From: Duganella sp. SG902 | Lineage (GTDB): Bacteria > Pseudomonadota > Gammaproteobacteria > Burkholderiales > Burkholderiaceae_D | Direction of reading: 5' to 3' | Assembly (NCBI RefSeq): GCF_013376005.1 | Contig: NZ_JABMJK010000003.1 | Coordinates: 372,001 to 436,000 of the forward strand | DNA: 64,000 bases | Part shown: positions 30,288 to 39,613 of the stretch, piece by piece | Numbering within the stretch: the first letter of the stretch is position 1 | Layout: each line of letters opens with the position of its first letter | Made by a program: the position numbers and the translations under genes | The notes under the pieces: generated by a model | What the model was told of the DNA's origin: nothing | Databases searched by the model: none | The model's input: only the letters and a program-made list of their open reading frames with translations

Positions 30288-30806
30288 TTAACCCAGGATC
30301 TCTTCCACCGACTTGCCGCGTTTGGCGGCGATGTCGGCAGGAGTGCTCAGTTTAGCCAGGCCGTCCAGGGTGGCGCGGACCAGGTTGTACGGGTTGCTCG
30401 AACCGGTCGATTTCGCGACCACGTCGGTAACGCCCATCACTTCGAAGATAGCGCGCATGGCGCCGCCAGCGATGACGCCGGTACCTGGTTTAGCAGGCGA
30501 CATCATCACTTTCGAGGCGCCGTGGCGACCCAGGACGGTGTGGTGCAGGGTGCCGTTCTTCAGCGGTACCTTGATCAGGTTGCGGCGGGCTTCTTCCATT
30601 GCCTTCTGCACACCGACTGGTACCTCTTTCGACTTGCCCTTGCCCATGCCGATGCGGCCATCGCCGTCACCCACTACGGTCAGCGCGGCGAAACCCATGA
30701 TACGACCACCCTTGACCACTTTGGTCACGCGGTTGATCGCGATCATTTTTTCGCGCATGCCATCATCCGGCTTGTCGCTTGCCATTTTTGCTTGCATTTT
30801 TGCCAT
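30288..30806 (-). CDS. rpsE: 30S ribosomal protein S5
   Basis: S5 shapes the mRNA entry channel and affects decoding accuracy. The 172-residue product contains the double-stranded RNA-binding segment [17 protein letters not shown] and the conserved [23 protein letters not shown] region. [14 protein letters not shown] (here [19 protein letters not shown]) near the C-terminus is typical. The N-terminal 20 residues are lysine-rich, as in relatives. It lies between rplR and rpmD. Confidence 0.97.
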   Translation of the reverse strand: MAKMQAKMASDKPDDGMREKMIAINRVTKVVKGGRIMGFAALTVVGDGDGRIGMGKGKSKEVPVGVQKAMEEARRNLIKVPLKNGTLHHTVLGRHGASKVMMSPAKPGTGVIAGGAMRAIFEVMGVTDVVAKSTGSSNPYNLVRATLDGLAKLSTPADIAAKRGKSVEEILG

Positions 30807-30815
30807 GATCGTTCC

Positions 30816-31178
30816 TTAGAACTTCAGACCGGCTTCACGCGCGGCTTCTGCCAGCGCCTTCACACGGCCGTGATAACGGAAACCGGAACGGTCGAAGGCG
30901 ACTTCGGTGATACCGGCTTTCAGTGCTTTTTCTGCTACGCGCTTGCCGACCAGTGCGGCGGCGGCGGCGTTGCCACCCTTGCCCGACTTGCCAGCCAGTT
31001 CGGCGCGCACTTCCGCTTCCACGGTCGAGGCCGAAACCAGCACTTTGGCTTCCGGGGAGATCAGGTTCGCGTAAATGTGCAGGTTGGTGCGGTGCACCGA
31101 CAGGCGGTTCACTTTCAGCTGCGCGATCTTGATCCGGGTTTGACGTCCGCGGCGCAGACGAGATTCTTTTTTATCCAT
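30816..31178 (-). CDS. rplR: 50S ribosomal protein L18
   Basis: L18 binds 5S rRNA in the central protuberance. The 120-residue protein starts [18 protein letters not shown] and has [18 protein letters not shown] and the C-terminal [20 protein letters not shown], which are family signatures. Order rplF-rplR-rpsE is conserved. Confidence 0.97.
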   Translation of the reverse strand: MDKKESRLRRGRQTRIKIAQLKVNRLSVHRTNLHIYANLISPEAKVLVSASTVEAEVRAELAGKSGKGGNAAAAALVGKRVAEKALKAGITEVAFDRSGFRYHGRVKALAEAAREAGLKF

Positions 31179-31191
31179 CGTCAGCCCCTAA

Positions 31192-31725
31192 TTACTTCTT
31201 CTTGGTTTCTTTGATCTTAACCACTTCGTCCGAATAACGGACGCCCTTGCCCTTGTAAGGCTCCGGAGCGCGGTAAGCACGAACTTCTGCTGCTACCTGA
31301 CCCACCTTTTGACGGTCGATGCCTTTGATGACGATCTCGGTCGGGGTGGCGGTGGCGCAGGTCACGCCGGCTGGCATGGCATGCACGACCGGGTGCGAGA
31401 AACCCAGCGACAGGTTCAGCTTGTCGCCCTGGGCCTGGGCTTTGTAGCCCACGCCAACCAGGTTCAGCTTTTTCTCGAAGCCCTTGGTCACGCCGGTCAC
31501 CATGTTGTTGACCAGCGCGCGCAGCGTGCCGGACATGGCGTTGGCTTCGCGGCTGTCGTTGGCCGGTTCGAAGCTCAGGGTGCCAGCATTGTTTTCTACT
31601 TTTACCAGGCCGTTCAGGTTCTGGGTCAGGACGCCCAACGGGCCCTTGACGGTGATCGCCTGCGCGGAGATGGCGACATCAGCGCCAGCTGGCACAGCGA
31701 TAGGCATTTTAGCTACACGGGACAT
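31192..31725 (-). CDS. rplF: 50S ribosomal protein L6
   Basis: L6 lies near the sarcin-ricin loop. The 177-residue protein has two homologous domains and the L6 signature [20 protein letters not shown] at the C-terminus. [17 protein letters not shown] is the expected start. It follows rpsH by 10 bases. Confidence 0.97.
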   Translation of the reverse strand: MSRVAKMPIAVPAGADVAISAQAITVKGPLGVLTQNLNGLVKVENNAGTLSFEPANDSREANAMSGTLRALVNNMVTGVTKGFEKKLNLVGVGYKAQAQGDKLNLSLGFSHPVVHAMPAGVTCATATPTEIVIKGIDRQKVGQVAAEVRAYRAPEPYKGKGVRYSDEVVKIKETKKK

Positions 31726-31735
31726 GTCTAACTCC

Positions 31736-32131
31736 TTAAGCCACGAAGCAAATCACTTCGCCGCCGACACCGGTAGCGCGTGCTTTACGATCGGTCATCA
31801 CGCCTTGCGGGGTCGACACGATTGCCACACCCAGGCCATTCATGACCGATGGGATTTCGTCCTTGCCTTTGTAGACGCGCAGACCGGGACGCGACACGCG
31901 CTCCAGACGCTCGATAACAGGACGGCCTACGTAGTACTTCAAACCGATTTTCAGTTCCGACTTGCCACCGGCTTCGGCGACAGCGAAATCTTCAATGTAA
32001 CCCTCGTCCTTGAGGACGTTGGCAATCGCTACTTTGACTTTCGACGATGGCATCGCCACGGTCGTTTTTTGAACGCCCTGGGCGTTGCGAATGCGGGTCA
32101 GCATATCGGCGATAGGATCGCTCATACTCAT
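31736..32131 (-). CDS. rpsH: 30S ribosomal protein S8
   Basis: S8 binds the central domain of 16S rRNA and in E. coli represses the spc operon by binding its own mRNA near rplE. The 131-residue protein reads [18 protein letters not shown] and ends [18 protein letters not shown] then GEVICFVA. A start at the third codon (32125) is also possible. Length is normal. Confidence 0.97.
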   Translation of the reverse strand: MSMSDPIADMLTRIRNAQGVQKTTVAMPSSKVKVAIANVLKDEGYIEDFAVAEAGGKSELKIGLKYYVGRPVIERLERVSRPGLRVYKGKDEIPSVMNGLGVAIVSTPQGVMTDRKARATGVGGEVICFVA

Positions 32132-32145
32132 TGCATATTCTCCTA

Positions 32146-32451
32146 TTACCAGCTAGCTTTAGTCATACCCGGGATCTCGCCACGCATGGCGAATTCACGG
32201 AGCTTGATACGGCCCAGACCGAATTTACGGAAGGTGCCGCGTGGACGACCGGTGACGGCGCAGCGGTTGCGCTGGCGGGTCGGAGCCGAGTTACGTGGCA
32301 GGGCCTGCAGTTTCAGGCGCGCTTCGTAACGCTCTTCTTCCGACTTCGACTGGTCATCAATGATGGCCTTGAGCGCGGTGCGCTTGGCGGCGAATTTGTT
32401 CGCCAGTGCCACGCGCTTCGCTTCACGGTTAATCAGTGCGAGTTTTGCCAT
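32146..32451 (-). CDS. rpsN: 30S ribosomal protein S14 (zinc-free type)
   Basis: A 101-residue S14 of the long class. It lacks the CxxC zinc motifs of the short form, so a zinc-independent protein is inferred. The C-terminal [20 protein letters not shown] is diagnostic. It is placed between rplE and rpsH as usual. Confidence 0.97.
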   Translation of the reverse strand: MAKLALINREAKRVALANKFAAKRTALKAIIDDQSKSEEERYEARLKLQALPRNSAPTRQRNRCAVTGRPRGTFRKFGLGRIKLREFAMRGEIPGMTKASW

Positions 32452-32457
32452 GATCTC

Positions 32458-32997
32458 TTAGTTCCTGAACGGGAATTTGAAGGCGGCGAGCAGAGCTTTC
32501 GCTTCGTCGTCGGTCTTAGCGGTGGTGGTGATCGAAATGTTCATACCACGCAGCGCATCGATCTTGTCGTACTCGATCTCAGGGAAGATGATCTGCTCTT
32601 TCACACCGATGTTGTAGTTGCCGCGGCCATCGAAGGCCTTGCCGTTCACACCACGGAAGTCACGCACGCGCGGCAGGGCCACGGTGATGAAACGGTCGAG
32701 GAACTCGTACATGCGGGCGCCGCGCAGGGTCACCATGGTGCCGATCGGGTAGCCTTCACGGATCTTGAAGCCGGCGATTGCCTTGCGGGCCTTGGTCACC
32801 ACCGGCTTCTGGCCGGCGATCTTGGTCAGGTCGCCCACGGCGTGCTCGATGATTTTCTTGTCCGCGACCGCTTCCGACAGACCCATGTTCAGGGTGATCT
32901 TGGTCAGACGTGGAACTTCCATCACCGATTTGTAACCGAATTTCGCGGTCAGGTCGGCGACGACCTTTTCTTTATAGAATTCTTGGAGACGTGCCAT
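32458..32997 (-). CDS. rplE: 50S ribosomal protein L5
   Basis: L5 binds 5S rRNA and the P-site tRNA elbow. The 179-residue protein contains the signature [38 protein letters not shown] and the late [20 protein letters not shown]. It is in standard spc order. Confidence 0.97.
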   Translation of the reverse strand: MARLQEFYKEKVVADLTAKFGYKSVMEVPRLTKITLNMGLSEAVADKKIIEHAVGDLTKIAGQKPVVTKARKAIAGFKIREGYPIGTMVTLRGARMYEFLDRFITVALPRVRDFRGVNGKAFDGRGNYNIGVKEQIIFPEIEYDKIDALRGMNISITTTAKTDDEAKALLAAFKFPFRN

Positions 32998-33003
32998 GAT
33001 TTC

Positions 33004-33318
33004 TTAAGCCTTCACTACTTCGCCGGACGATTTGAAGACGCGGACTTTCTTGCCATCCACTTCCTTGAAACCAACACGGTCTGCCTTGCCAGTCGCGGCG
33101 TTGAACAACGCCACGTTGGACACGTGAATCGGCATAGTCTTGTCGACGATACCACCTTGAACGCCAGTCATTGGGTTCGGCTTGGTCGCTTTCTTGGCGA
33201 CGTTGACGCCTTCAACCACAACGTGCTCTGCGTCTACGCGACGCGAAACGACGCCGCGCTTGCCCTTGTCCTTACCGGCCAGAACGATGACTTCGTCGTT
33301 TTTACGAATCTTATCCAT
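33004..33318 (-). CDS. rplX: 50S ribosomal protein L24
   Basis: L24 is an early assembly protein beside the exit tunnel. The 104-residue product starts [20 protein letters not shown], containing the KOW motif ([15 protein letters not shown]). It follows rplN by 10 bases. Confidence 0.97.
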   Translation of the reverse strand: MDKIRKNDEVIVLAGKDKGKRGVVSRRVDAEHVVVEGVNVAKKATKPNPMTGVQGGIVDKTMPIHVSNVALFNAATGKADRVGFKEVDGKKVRVFKSSGEVVKA

Positions 33319-33328
33319 TGCTGACTCC

Positions 33329-33697
33329 TTACAGTACTTCAGGTGCCAGGGACACGATCTTCATGAACTTCTCAGTGCGCAGCTCGCGCGTCACTGGTCC
33401 GAAGATACGGGTACCGATCGGTTCCAGCTTGGCGTTCAGCAGCACGGCGGCGTTGCCGTCGAACTTCACCAGGGAACCGTCCTGGCGGCGAACACCCTTA
33501 GCGGTGCGCACTACCACGGCGTTATAAATTTCACCTTTTTTGACACGGCCGCGTGGCGCGGCAACCTTGACGGTTACCTTGATCACGTCGCCAATGCCAG
33601 CATAACGGCGCTTGGAGCCGCCCAACACCTTGATGCACATGACTTCCTTGGCACCGGTGTTGTCGGCCACTTCGAGCCGGCTTTCAGTTTGAATCAT
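33329..33697 (-). CDS. rplN: 50S ribosomal protein L14
   Basis: L14 contacts 16S rRNA at an intersubunit bridge. The 122-residue protein begins [20 protein letters not shown] and has the signature [20 protein letters not shown]. It is the first gene of the spc operon; the 265-base spacer upstream carries an rpsQ terminator and a candidate promoter. Confidence 0.97.
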   Translation of the reverse strand: MIQTESRLEVADNTGAKEVMCIKVLGGSKRRYAGIGDVIKVTVKVAAPRGRVKKGEIYNAVVVRTAKGVRRQDGSLVKFDGNAAVLLNAKLEPIGTRIFGPVTRELRTEKFMKIVSLAPEVL

Positions 33698-33884
33698 AGT
33701 ATTCTCTTTCCCAACTTAAGCCGAAGAATCCACACAATGCGGACCTGCGGTCAGTCTTGGTCCCGCCAGAGCGCTCATGCAGAGCCCACTGTTTGGGTGC
33801 TTGACCTTCGTACTGCTACTGACCGCACGGTTCAGCGTCTGTGGCCAGACACTTTGCGGCGTTACATGAACGAAGCCCACGAGT

Positions 33885-33913
33885 ATTACACACAACTCGC
33901 GGGCTTGCAAGAA
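33885..33913 (-). promoter_or_regulatory. Candidate spc operon promoter
   Basis: On the minus strand, TTCTTG (33908-33913) and TGTAAT (33885-33890) are separated by 17 bases. The -10 matches TATAAT at five of six positions, the -35 is poor. It lies downstream of the rpsQ terminator and 190 bases before rplN, where E. coli has Pspc. Confidence 0.35.
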
Positions 33914-33920
33914 CTAATTG

Positions 33921-33953
33921 AAAATCGCCACCCGGACCAGGCCCGGGCGGCGA
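33921..33953 (-). terminator. Terminator-like hairpin at the end of the S10 operon
   Basis: On the minus strand TCGCCGCCCGG pairs with CCGGGTGGCGA (one G-U) around a 7-base loop, followed by TTTTC. It starts 10 bases after the rpsQ stop, marking the S10/spc boundary. Confidence 0.7.
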
Positions 33954-33962
33954 CGGCTTCAA

Positions 33963-34229
33963 TTAAACGATTTGCGCGGCTTGCACCACGCGGGTCACGG
34001 TCCATGCCTTCGTTTTGGAGATCGGGCGACCTTCCACGATTTCCACCGTGTCACCGGCTTTCACCTGGTTGGTCTCGTCGTGCGCGTGGTACTTGGCGCT
34101 GCGGACGATGATCTTGCCATACAGAGGGTGCTTCACGTGACGTTCGATCAGAACGGTAACGGTCTTGTCCATCTTGTCGGACACAACTTTACCGATCAGC
34201 GTGCGCTTCAGCTTTACTTGCTCGGTCAT
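33963..34229 (-). CDS. rpsQ: 30S ribosomal protein S17
   Basis: S17 is an early-binding 5'-domain protein. The 88-residue OB-fold product has [20 protein letters not shown] and the [19 protein letters not shown] segment, both characteristic. Its start overlaps the rpmC stop by 4 bases. It is the last gene of the S10 operon here, followed by a terminator-like hairpin. Confidence 0.97.
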   Translation of the reverse strand: MTEQVKLKRTLIGKVVSDKMDKTVTVLIERHVKHPLYGKIIVRSAKYHAHDETNQVKAGDTVEIVEGRPISKTKAWTVTRVVQAAQIV

Positions 34230-34417
34230 TTTGCTTCCTTCGTGTTCAATACCGTTTTTACGCGTGCGATGTCGCGACGTACCTTCTTGAGCTGCGAGGT
34301 GTTGCTCAGCTGTTGCGTAGCGATTTGCATACGCAGGCCGAATTGCGCCTTCAACAGGTCATTCAGCTCTTTTTGCAGAGCTGCCTGGTCTTTGCCGCGG
34401 AGTTCAGATGCTTTCAT
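34226..34417 (-). CDS. rpmC: 50S ribosomal protein L29
   Basis: A 63-residue helical protein at the tunnel exit, a contact site for SRP and trigger factor. [18 protein letters not shown] and the C-terminal [18 protein letters not shown] identify it. It lies between rplP and rpsQ, overlapping rpsQ by 4 bases. Confidence 0.96.
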   Translation of the reverse strand: MKASELRGKDQAALQKELNDLLKAQFGLRMQIATQQLSNTSQLKKVRRDIARVKTVLNTKEAK

Positions 34418-34429
34418 GTTTCACTCCTG

Positions 34430-34849
34430 TTATTGACCAACTTGGCGCACCACGAAGGTGGTGGCCAGTGGCAGTTTGGCAGCGGCCAGGCGGAATGCTT
34501 CGCGCGCCAGTTCTTCGCCTACGCCGTCCATCTCGTACAGGACCTTGCCTGGACGGATTTCAGCAACGTAGTACTCCGGATTGCCCTTGCCGTTACCCAT
34601 ACGGACTTCGGCAGGCTTGTTCGAGATCGGTTTGTCCGGGAACACGCGGATCCAGATACGGCCGCCACGTTTGATGTGACGGGTCATGGCGCGACGTGCT
34701 GCCTCGATCTGGCGGGCCGTGATGCGGCCACGGGCCACGGCCTTCAGACCGAACTCGCCGAACGACACGTTGGTGCCGGCGGTGTGCGAAATGCCGGTGT
34801 TGCGGCCTTTCTGCTCTTTACGATACTTTCTGCGTGCTGGTTGCAGCAT
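34430..34849 (-). CDS. rplP: 50S ribosomal protein L16
   Basis: L16 organises the A site of the large subunit. The 139-residue protein starts [17 protein letters not shown] and contains the signatures [20 protein letters not shown] and [20 protein letters not shown]. It lies 2 bases downstream of rpsC. Confidence 0.97.
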   Translation of the reverse strand: MLQPARRKYRKEQKGRNTGISHTAGTNVSFGEFGLKAVARGRITARQIEAARRAMTRHIKRGGRIWIRVFPDKPISNKPAEVRMGNGKGNPEYYVAEIRPGKVLYEMDGVGEELAREAFRLAAAKLPLATTFVVRQVGQ

Positions 34850-34851
34850 GA

Positions 34852-35631
34852 TTATTCTCCTGCTTTCTCGGCTGGCTTGGCGGCGCGGCGGGCGCCACCA
34901 GCACCGGCTGGACGCGGACGGCCAGCTGGTTTGCCGTCTTCACGACGTGGGCCACGTGGCTTTTTCTCGTCCGGTGGGGTATCGATCACAGGGGCTTCGC
35001 CGGTCGGCGAGCGGTCGCCCTTGTAGACCCAGACCTTGACGCCGATGATGCCGTAGGTGGTCGAAGCTTCCGAAGTGCCGTAGTCGATGTCAGCGCGCAG
35101 GGTGTGCAGCGGCACACGGCCTTCGCGGTACCATTCGGTACGGGCGATCTCGATGCCGTTCAGACGACCCGACGACATGATCTTGATGCCCAGGGCGCCC
35201 AGGCGCATCGCGTTCTGCATCGCGCGCTTCATGGCGCGGCGGAACATGATGCGTTTTTCGAGCTGCTGGGCGATCGAGTCGGCGATCAGCTGCGAATCGA
35301 TTTCCGGCTTGCGGATCTCTTCGATGTTCACGTGCACCGGCACGCCCATGATCTTGCCCAGCGCCGACTTCAGTACTTCGATGTCTTCGCCCTTCTTGCC
35401 GATCACGACGCCTGGACGCGAGCTGTAGATGGTGAAACGCGCGTTCTTGGCTGGGCGCTCGATGACGATGCGGCCGACCGAAGCGTTCTTCAGCTTGGTT
35501 TTCAGGTAGGTGCGTGCTTTCAGGTCTTCGTTCAGCATGTCGGCAAAGTTACCATTGCCAGCGTACCAACGCGAAGCCCAGTTACGGGTTACCGCCAGGC
35601 GGAAACCAGTTGGATGAATTTTCTGACCCAT
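34852..35631 (-). CDS. rpsC: 30S ribosomal protein S3
   Basis: S3 forms part of the mRNA entry helicase. The 259-residue protein has [18 protein letters not shown] at the N-terminus and a KH domain with the GxxG loop in [19 protein letters not shown] proline/glycine/lysine-rich tail ([18 protein letters not shown] region) makes it longer than E. coli S3 (233), as is common in betaproteobacteria. Confidence 0.97.
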   Translation of the reverse strand: MGQKIHPTGFRLAVTRNWASRWYAGNGNFADMLNEDLKARTYLKTKLKNASVGRIVIERPAKNARFTIYSSRPGVVIGKKGEDIEVLKSALGKIMGVPVHVNIEEIRKPEIDSQLIADSIAQQLEKRIMFRRAMKRAMQNAMRLGALGIKIMSSGRLNGIEIARTEWYREGRVPLHTLRADIDYGTSEASTTYGIIGVKVWVYKGDRSPTGEAPVIDTPPDEKKPRGPRREDGKPAGRPRPAGAGGARRAAKPAEKAGE

Positions 35632-35640
35632 CTTGGCTCC

Positions 35641-35970
35641 TTAGTTGCCGACGGTCACGTAAATGTGACACGATTGTTTCGAGATACGATCGCCACGACC
35701 CTTTGCACGCGCGGTGAAGCGCTTCAGGATCGGACCCTTTTCGACGTAGATCGTTTTCACGAACAGTTCGTCGATGTCGGCACCATCGTTGTGCTCGGCG
35801 TTGGCGATGGCCGACTCCAGCACTTTCTTGATGATGGTGGCGCCTTTTTTCGGGCTGAACTGCAGAATGTTCAGCGCGGCGTCAACTTTCTTGCCACGGA
35901 TCAGGTCAGCAACCAGGCGGCCCTTTTGGTCCGACAGGCGCACGCCTTTGAGGATAGCTTTGGTTTCCAT
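35641..35970 (-). CDS. rplV: 50S ribosomal protein L22
   Basis: L22 extends a loop into the exit tunnel. The 109-residue product shows [20 protein letters not shown] and the loop-bearing [20 protein letters not shown]. Its ATG overlaps the last base of the rpsS stop. No macrolide-resistance loop deletion is apparent. Confidence 0.97.
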   Translation of the reverse strand: METKAILKGVRLSDQKGRLVADLIRGKKVDAALNILQFSPKKGATIIKKVLESAIANAEHNDGADIDELFVKTIYVEKGPILKRFTARAKGRGDRISKQSCHIYVTVGN

Positions 35971-36245
35971 TATTTCTTCGCCTTCTTGTCAGCGGCATGG
36001 CCCTTGAACGTGCGGGTCAGCGCGAATTCACCGAGCTTGTGACCAACCATGTTCTCGGAAACGTACACAGGCACGTGCAGCTTGCCGTTGTGGACAGCGA
36101 TCGTCAGGCCGATGAAGTCAGGCATGATGGTCGAGCGACGGGACCAGGTTTTGATTGGCTTTTTGTCTTTGGACGCTTGCGCGGCTTCGACTTTTTTCAC
36201 CAGGTGGGCGTCACAGAACGGCCCTTTTTTCAATGAACGAGTCAT
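35970..36245 (-). CDS. rpsS: 30S ribosomal protein S19
   Basis: A 91-residue head protein. [20 protein letters not shown] and the C-terminal [20 protein letters not shown] are diagnostic. It overlaps rplV by one base and follows rplB by 9 bases. Confidence 0.97.
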   Translation of the reverse strand: MTRSLKKGPFCDAHLVKKVEAAQASKDKKPIKTWSRRSTIMPDFIGLTIAVHNGKLHVPVYVSENMVGHKLGEFALTRTFKGHAADKKAKK

Positions 36246-36254
36246 GATTTATCC

Positions 36255-37085
36255 TTATTTCTTGCCGCGGCGCGAGACGATCATCGAAGAAGTGCGCTTG
36301 TTGCTGCGAGTCTTCTTACCCTTGGTCTGCTGGCCCCATGGCGACACTGGGTGACGACCAGCCGCGGTACGGCCTTCACCACCACCGTGCGGGTGGTCGA
36401 TCGGGTTCATGACCACACCGCGAACGGTAGGACGAACACCGCGCCAACGCATGGCACCAGCTTTACCGATCTTGCGCAGGCTGTGTTCGGCGTTGCCGAC
36501 TTCACCCACGGTGGCACGGCACTCGATGTGCACGCGACGCACTTCACCCGAGCGCAGACGCACTTGAGCGTAGGTGCCTTCACGGGCCATCAGCACGACG
36601 CCGGCGCCGGCGGTACGGGCCATCTGGGCACCTTTACCTGGCAGCATTTCGACGCAGTTCATGATGGTACCGACCGGAATGTTGCGGATCGGCAGGCAGT
36701 TACCGGCCTTGATCGGCGCTTCCGCACCGTTCATCACGGTGTCGCCCACAGCCATGCCCTTGGTGGCGATGATGTAGGCGCGGGCACCGTCGGCGTAGCA
36801 CAGCAGAGCGATGTGCGCGGTACGGTTAGGATCGTATTCGATACGCTCCACTTTCGCCGGGATGCCATCCTTGCTGTTACGCTTGAAGTCGATCACGCGA
36901 TAGTGCTGCTTGTGACCACCACCGATGTGACGGGTGGTGATGTGGCCGTTGTTGTTGCGGCCAGCGGTTTTCGATTTTTTCTCAACCAGGGCGGCGAACG
37001 GACGGCCTTTGTACAGGTCGCTGTTCACTACCTTCACCATGCCGCGACGGCCTGGGGAGGTTGGCTTCATCTTAACGAGTGCCAT
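36255..37085 (-). CDS. rplB: 50S ribosomal protein L2
   Basis: L2 is one of the largest ribosomal proteins, needed for subunit association and close to the peptidyl transferase centre. The 276-residue product contains the signature [19 protein letters not shown], whose histidine is functionally important, and ends [19 protein letters not shown]. Length is normal. The rplW stop overlaps its start. Confidence 0.98.
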   Translation of the reverse strand: MALVKMKPTSPGRRGMVKVVNSDLYKGRPFAALVEKKSKTAGRNNNGHITTRHIGGGHKQHYRVIDFKRNSKDGIPAKVERIEYDPNRTAHIALLCYADGARAYIIATKGMAVGDTVMNGAEAPIKAGNCLPIRNIPVGTIMNCVEMLPGKGAQMARTAGAGVVLMAREGTYAQVRLRSGEVRRVHIECRATVGEVGNAEHSLRKIGKAGAMRWRGVRPTVRGVVMNPIDHPHGGGEGRTAAGRHPVSPWGQQTKGKKTRSNKRTSSMIVSRRGKK

Positions 37086-37399
37086 TATTTAGCCTCCTCG
37101 GTGAAATTGATTTCCTGGCCTGGCTTCAGGCACACGAAAGCACGCTTGGTGTGGTTGCGGCGGCCGATGTGGGCGCCCGAACGCTTTTGCTTGCCTTCGC
37201 GGTTCACGGTTTGCACCGATTCCACTTCGACTTTGAACAGCAGTTCCACGGCAGCCTTGATCTCTGGCTTGGTCGCGTCGGTGGTGACACGGAACACGAT
37301 CTGCTCGTTCTTTTCCGCGACCAGGGTGGCCTTTTCGGAAATCACTGGCGCAACCAGTACTTTCAGCAGGCGTTCTTCGCTAAATTTCAATGCGCTCAT
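37085..37399 (-). CDS. rplW: 50S ribosomal protein L23
   Basis: L23 is the docking site for trigger factor and SRP at the exit tunnel. The 104-residue protein has [20 protein letters not shown] and the C-terminal [20 protein letters not shown]. It overlaps rplD by 4 bases and rplB by 1 base, so these are translationally coupled. Confidence 0.97.
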   Translation of the reverse strand: MSALKFSEERLLKVLVAPVISEKATLVAEKNEQIVFRVTTDATKPEIKAAVELLFKVEVESVQTVNREGKQKRSGAHIGRRNHTKRAFVCLKPGQEINFTEEAK

Positions 37400-38016
37400 G
37401 CCAGCATCTCCTCAATCTTCGCCAGCGCAGCCTTGGTCACCAGGATCTTTTTGTAGAAGACCAGCGACATAGGATCGGCGTGACGCGGCTCGACAACCAG
37501 CACGTTCGGCAGGTTGCGGGAAGCCAGTTCCAGGTTTTCGTTGGCGCTGTCGGTGATGATCAGGACCGAGTCCAGGCCCATGCCGGTCAGCTTTTGCGAC
37601 AGCAGCTTGGTTTTTGGTGCTTCGATCGACAGATCTTCGATGACGGCCAGACGGTCTTCGCGGGCCAGCTGCGACAGGATCGAGCAAACGCCGGCGCGGT
37701 ACATCTTCTTGTTCACTTTGTGGGTGAAGTTCTCGTCAGGCGAGTTCGGGAAGATGCGGCCACCGCCGCGCCACAGTGGCGACGACGACATACCAGCACG
37801 GGCGCGGCCGGTGCCTTTTTGGCGCCATGGCTTCTTGGTCGTGTGGTGGACTTCTTCACGGTCTTTTTGCTTGCGGTTGCCGCTGCGTGCATTGGCTTGG
37901 TAAGCAACGACGATCTGGTGGATCAGCGCTTCGTTGTAGTCACGGCCGAAGACGGTATCGGCGGCGGCGACGTTAGAGGCGGCTTGACCTTGAGCGTTCA
38001 AGAGCTTGAGTTCCAT
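37396..38016 (-). CDS. rplD: 50S ribosomal protein L4
   Basis: L4 lines the exit tunnel and in E. coli represses the S10 operon by binding the leader upstream of rpsJ. The 206-residue protein shows the loop region [20 protein letters not shown] with the tryptophan-arginine lysine cluster intact. Because rpsJ lies 8.5 kb away here, any L4 autoregulation of this operon must act on a leader before rplC or be absent. Confidence 0.97.
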   Translation of the reverse strand: MELKLLNAQGQAASNVAAADTVFGRDYNEALIHQIVVAYQANARSGNRKQKDREEVHHTTKKPWRQKGTGRARAGMSSSPLWRGGGRIFPNSPDENFTHKVNKKMYRAGVCSILSQLAREDRLAVIEDLSIEAPKTKLLSQKLTGMGLDSVLIITDSANENLELASRNLPNVLVVEPRHADPMSLVFYKKILVTKAALAKIEEMLA

Positions 38017-38019
38017 CGT

Positions 38020-38676
38020 TTAAGCTCCCTTCTTTGCTTTAACTTTGACGGCAGGCGAAACCACGACCTGGCCGTTTTTGGCGCCAGGGATCGCACCTTT
38101 GACCAGCAGCAGCTGGCGCTCGGCGTCGATGCGGGCGATTTCGAGGTTCTGCACGGTCGTGGTGACATCACCCATGTGACCGGTCATGCGTTTGCCAGGG
38201 AACACGCGGCCTGGATCTTGCGCCATACCGATCGAACCTGGAACGTTGTGCGAACGCGAGTTACCGTGGGTCTGACGACCCGAAGCAAAGTTGTGACGCT
38301 TGATGGTGCCGGCGTAGCCTTTACCGATCGAAACACCTTGCACGTCGACTTTTTGACCTACTTCGAACAGCGAAACGGCGACAACTTCGCCAGCTTTCAG
38401 TTCGGCGGCTTTGGCGGCGTCGACGCGGAACTCTTTCAGCAGAGTACCGGCTTCAACACCAGCTTTAGCGTGGTGACCAGCAACGGCTTTGGTCACGCGG
38501 GAAGCGCGACGTTGACCGAATGCGACCTGAACCGCGGTATAGCCGTCAGTTTCAGGAGTTTTGATTTGCGCAACACGGTTGTTCGATACGTCGACAACGG
38601 TGACCGGGATCGAATCCCCGTCATCGGTGAAGATGCGCATCATACCAACCTTGCGACCGAGGAGGCCAAGGCTCAT
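38020..38676 (-). CDS. rplC: 50S ribosomal protein L3
   Basis: L3 is a primary binder of 23S rRNA. From ATG 38676 ([20 protein letters not shown]) with GGAG six bases upstream, it has 218 residues; an in-frame ATG at 38694 lacks a ribosome-binding site. The glutamine methylated by PrmB lies in [18 protein letters not shown], and the W-loop region follows. It is the first gene of the operon here, with its own candidate promoter at 38773-38801. In canonical S10 operons rpsJ would be immediately upstream. Confidence 0.97.
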   Translation of the reverse strand: MSLGLLGRKVGMMRIFTDDGDSIPVTVVDVSNNRVAQIKTPETDGYTAVQVAFGQRRASRVTKAVAGHHAKAGVEAGTLLKEFRVDAAKAAELKAGEVVAVSLFEVGQKVDVQGVSIGKGYAGTIKRHNFASGRQTHGNSRSHNVPGSIGMAQDPGRVFPGKRMTGHMGDVTTTVQNLEIARIDAERQLLLVKGAIPGAKNGQVVVSPAVKVKAKKGA

Positions 38677-38772
38677 TTTTTCTCCAATTCCCACCTACGA
38701 TTGGGCGGGGATATGTTGAACTACAAAAATAGTACGGACCAATAAAAAGACGAATCCATACCGAAGCCGGCT

Positions 38773-38801
38773 AGTGTACTGTGATTTGCCCCTTGACGCA
38801 A
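38773..38801 (-). promoter_or_regulatory. Candidate sigma70 promoter for rplC and the rest of the S10 operon
   Basis: On the minus strand TTGCGT (38796-38801) and TACACT (38773-38778) are 17 bases apart. The predicted start would give a leader of about 90 bases before rplC. The box lies between the toxin gene and rplC, exactly where a promoter is needed now that rpsJ is elsewhere. Confidence 0.5.
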
Positions 38802-38885
38802 CAACTTAGTACGAGGTATGTCGGTTTTTTGCGGGGAAGCGCGCCGGCGCGGCAAAACGCGGCTGCATGCGGGCTGGCGGCGCGG

Positions 38886-39173
38886 TCAAGCGGGGCGCTT
38901 TCTTGACGAATGCTTAACGCGCAGAAGATGCACGCCATCCGCCAGGACGCGATAAATGATCAAATAGTGAGAGTGCACCAGCAGTTCGCGCGTGTCGGCT
39001 TTACGGCCAACATGACCAATTTCAGGAAAGACGGCAAGTATGCTGGCTTTCCTTTCGATCTGGTCGAGCAATTTATCCGCATTCGCCGGGCTGTCAACGG
39101 CGACGCGCCGGCCAATCCGGATCAGGTCATTGACCGCAGCCGAGCTCCAGAACACTGGTCGCGGCTGCGCCAT
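38886..39173 (-). CDS. RelE/ParE-family toxin
   Basis: A 95-residue protein of the ParE/RelE fold. VFWSSAAVNDLIRIGRRVAV is the first helix region, FPEIGHVGRKADTRELLVHS the central strand with its conserved arginine, and YLIIYRVLADGVHLLRVKHS the final strands. These features define the RelE/ParE toxin superfamily; ParE members poison gyrase and RelE members cleave mRNA, and the sequence does not tell which. The start is one base after the antitoxin stop. It converges on no gene: rplC is downstream in the same direction, 210 bases away. Confidence 0.88.
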   Translation of the reverse strand: MAQPRPVFWSSAAVNDLIRIGRRVAVDSPANADKLLDQIERKASILAVFPEIGHVGRKADTRELLVHSHYLIIYRVLADGVHLLRVKHSSRKRPA

Positions 39174-39174
39174 T

Positions 39175-39537
39175 TTATTTAGCCTTGATCGCGGCCCGAA
39201 TCCGGCGCATGGCCTCGTTATGCGGAATCAACGGAGCGGAATCGTTAAGCGCTTCCTGCACCTCGCCGCTCAACCACTCGTCGTAGCCTTCCTCTTTTGC
39301 TAACTGCTTGACCTCAAACCGCTCAATCCCCAAGGCAAGCAAACGCTGCTCGACCGCTTGCAGCGCGTCAAACACCGCAGCTGTTTTACCTTCAAAATCC
39401 AACAAGGCGTGATCGCCCTGCTCGTCGTGCACATACACCACCCAGCCCTCGTCCCGCGCTTGAGCGGAGACGCTGAACTCTTTTTCGGTGTTAGCCAACA
39501 TGGCAAGTGCCGATGGCTGTATGGTCAGGGTCGTCAT
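39175..39537 (-). CDS. Probable antitoxin of the RelE/ParE module
   Basis: I place the start at ATG 39537 (MTTLTIQPSALAMLANTEKE), which has GGAGG eight bases upstream, giving 120 residues. The first 65 residues (SVSAQARDEGWVVYVHDEQG) are a small beta-rich segment of unknown type. The last 40 (DEWLSGEVQEALNDSAPLIP then HNEAMRRIRAAIKAK) match the C-terminal toxin-neutralising tail seen in stability-determinant antitoxins paired with ParE. It is one base upstream of the toxin. The same frame is open without a stop back into the DUF817 gene, so the protein could also be made as a fusion (see the finding). Confidence 0.7.
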   Translation of the reverse strand: MTTLTIQPSALAMLANTEKEFSVSAQARDEGWVVYVHDEQGDHALLDFEGKTAAVFDALQAVEQRLLALGIERFEVKQLAKEEGYDEWLSGEVQEALNDSAPLIPHNEAMRRIRAAIKAK

Positions 39538-39613
39538 GGCCAGCCTCCAATCCGATAAGGGAACCAATCTAGCACCGGCTGCGGCGCAAGGTTTGAGACA
39601 AAACAAGCCCTCT

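Noticed and set aside
33716-33910. 64-codon minus-strand frame in the rpsQ-rplN spacer
   Set aside because: No homology-like features, no ribosome-binding site, and it overlaps the candidate spc promoter.
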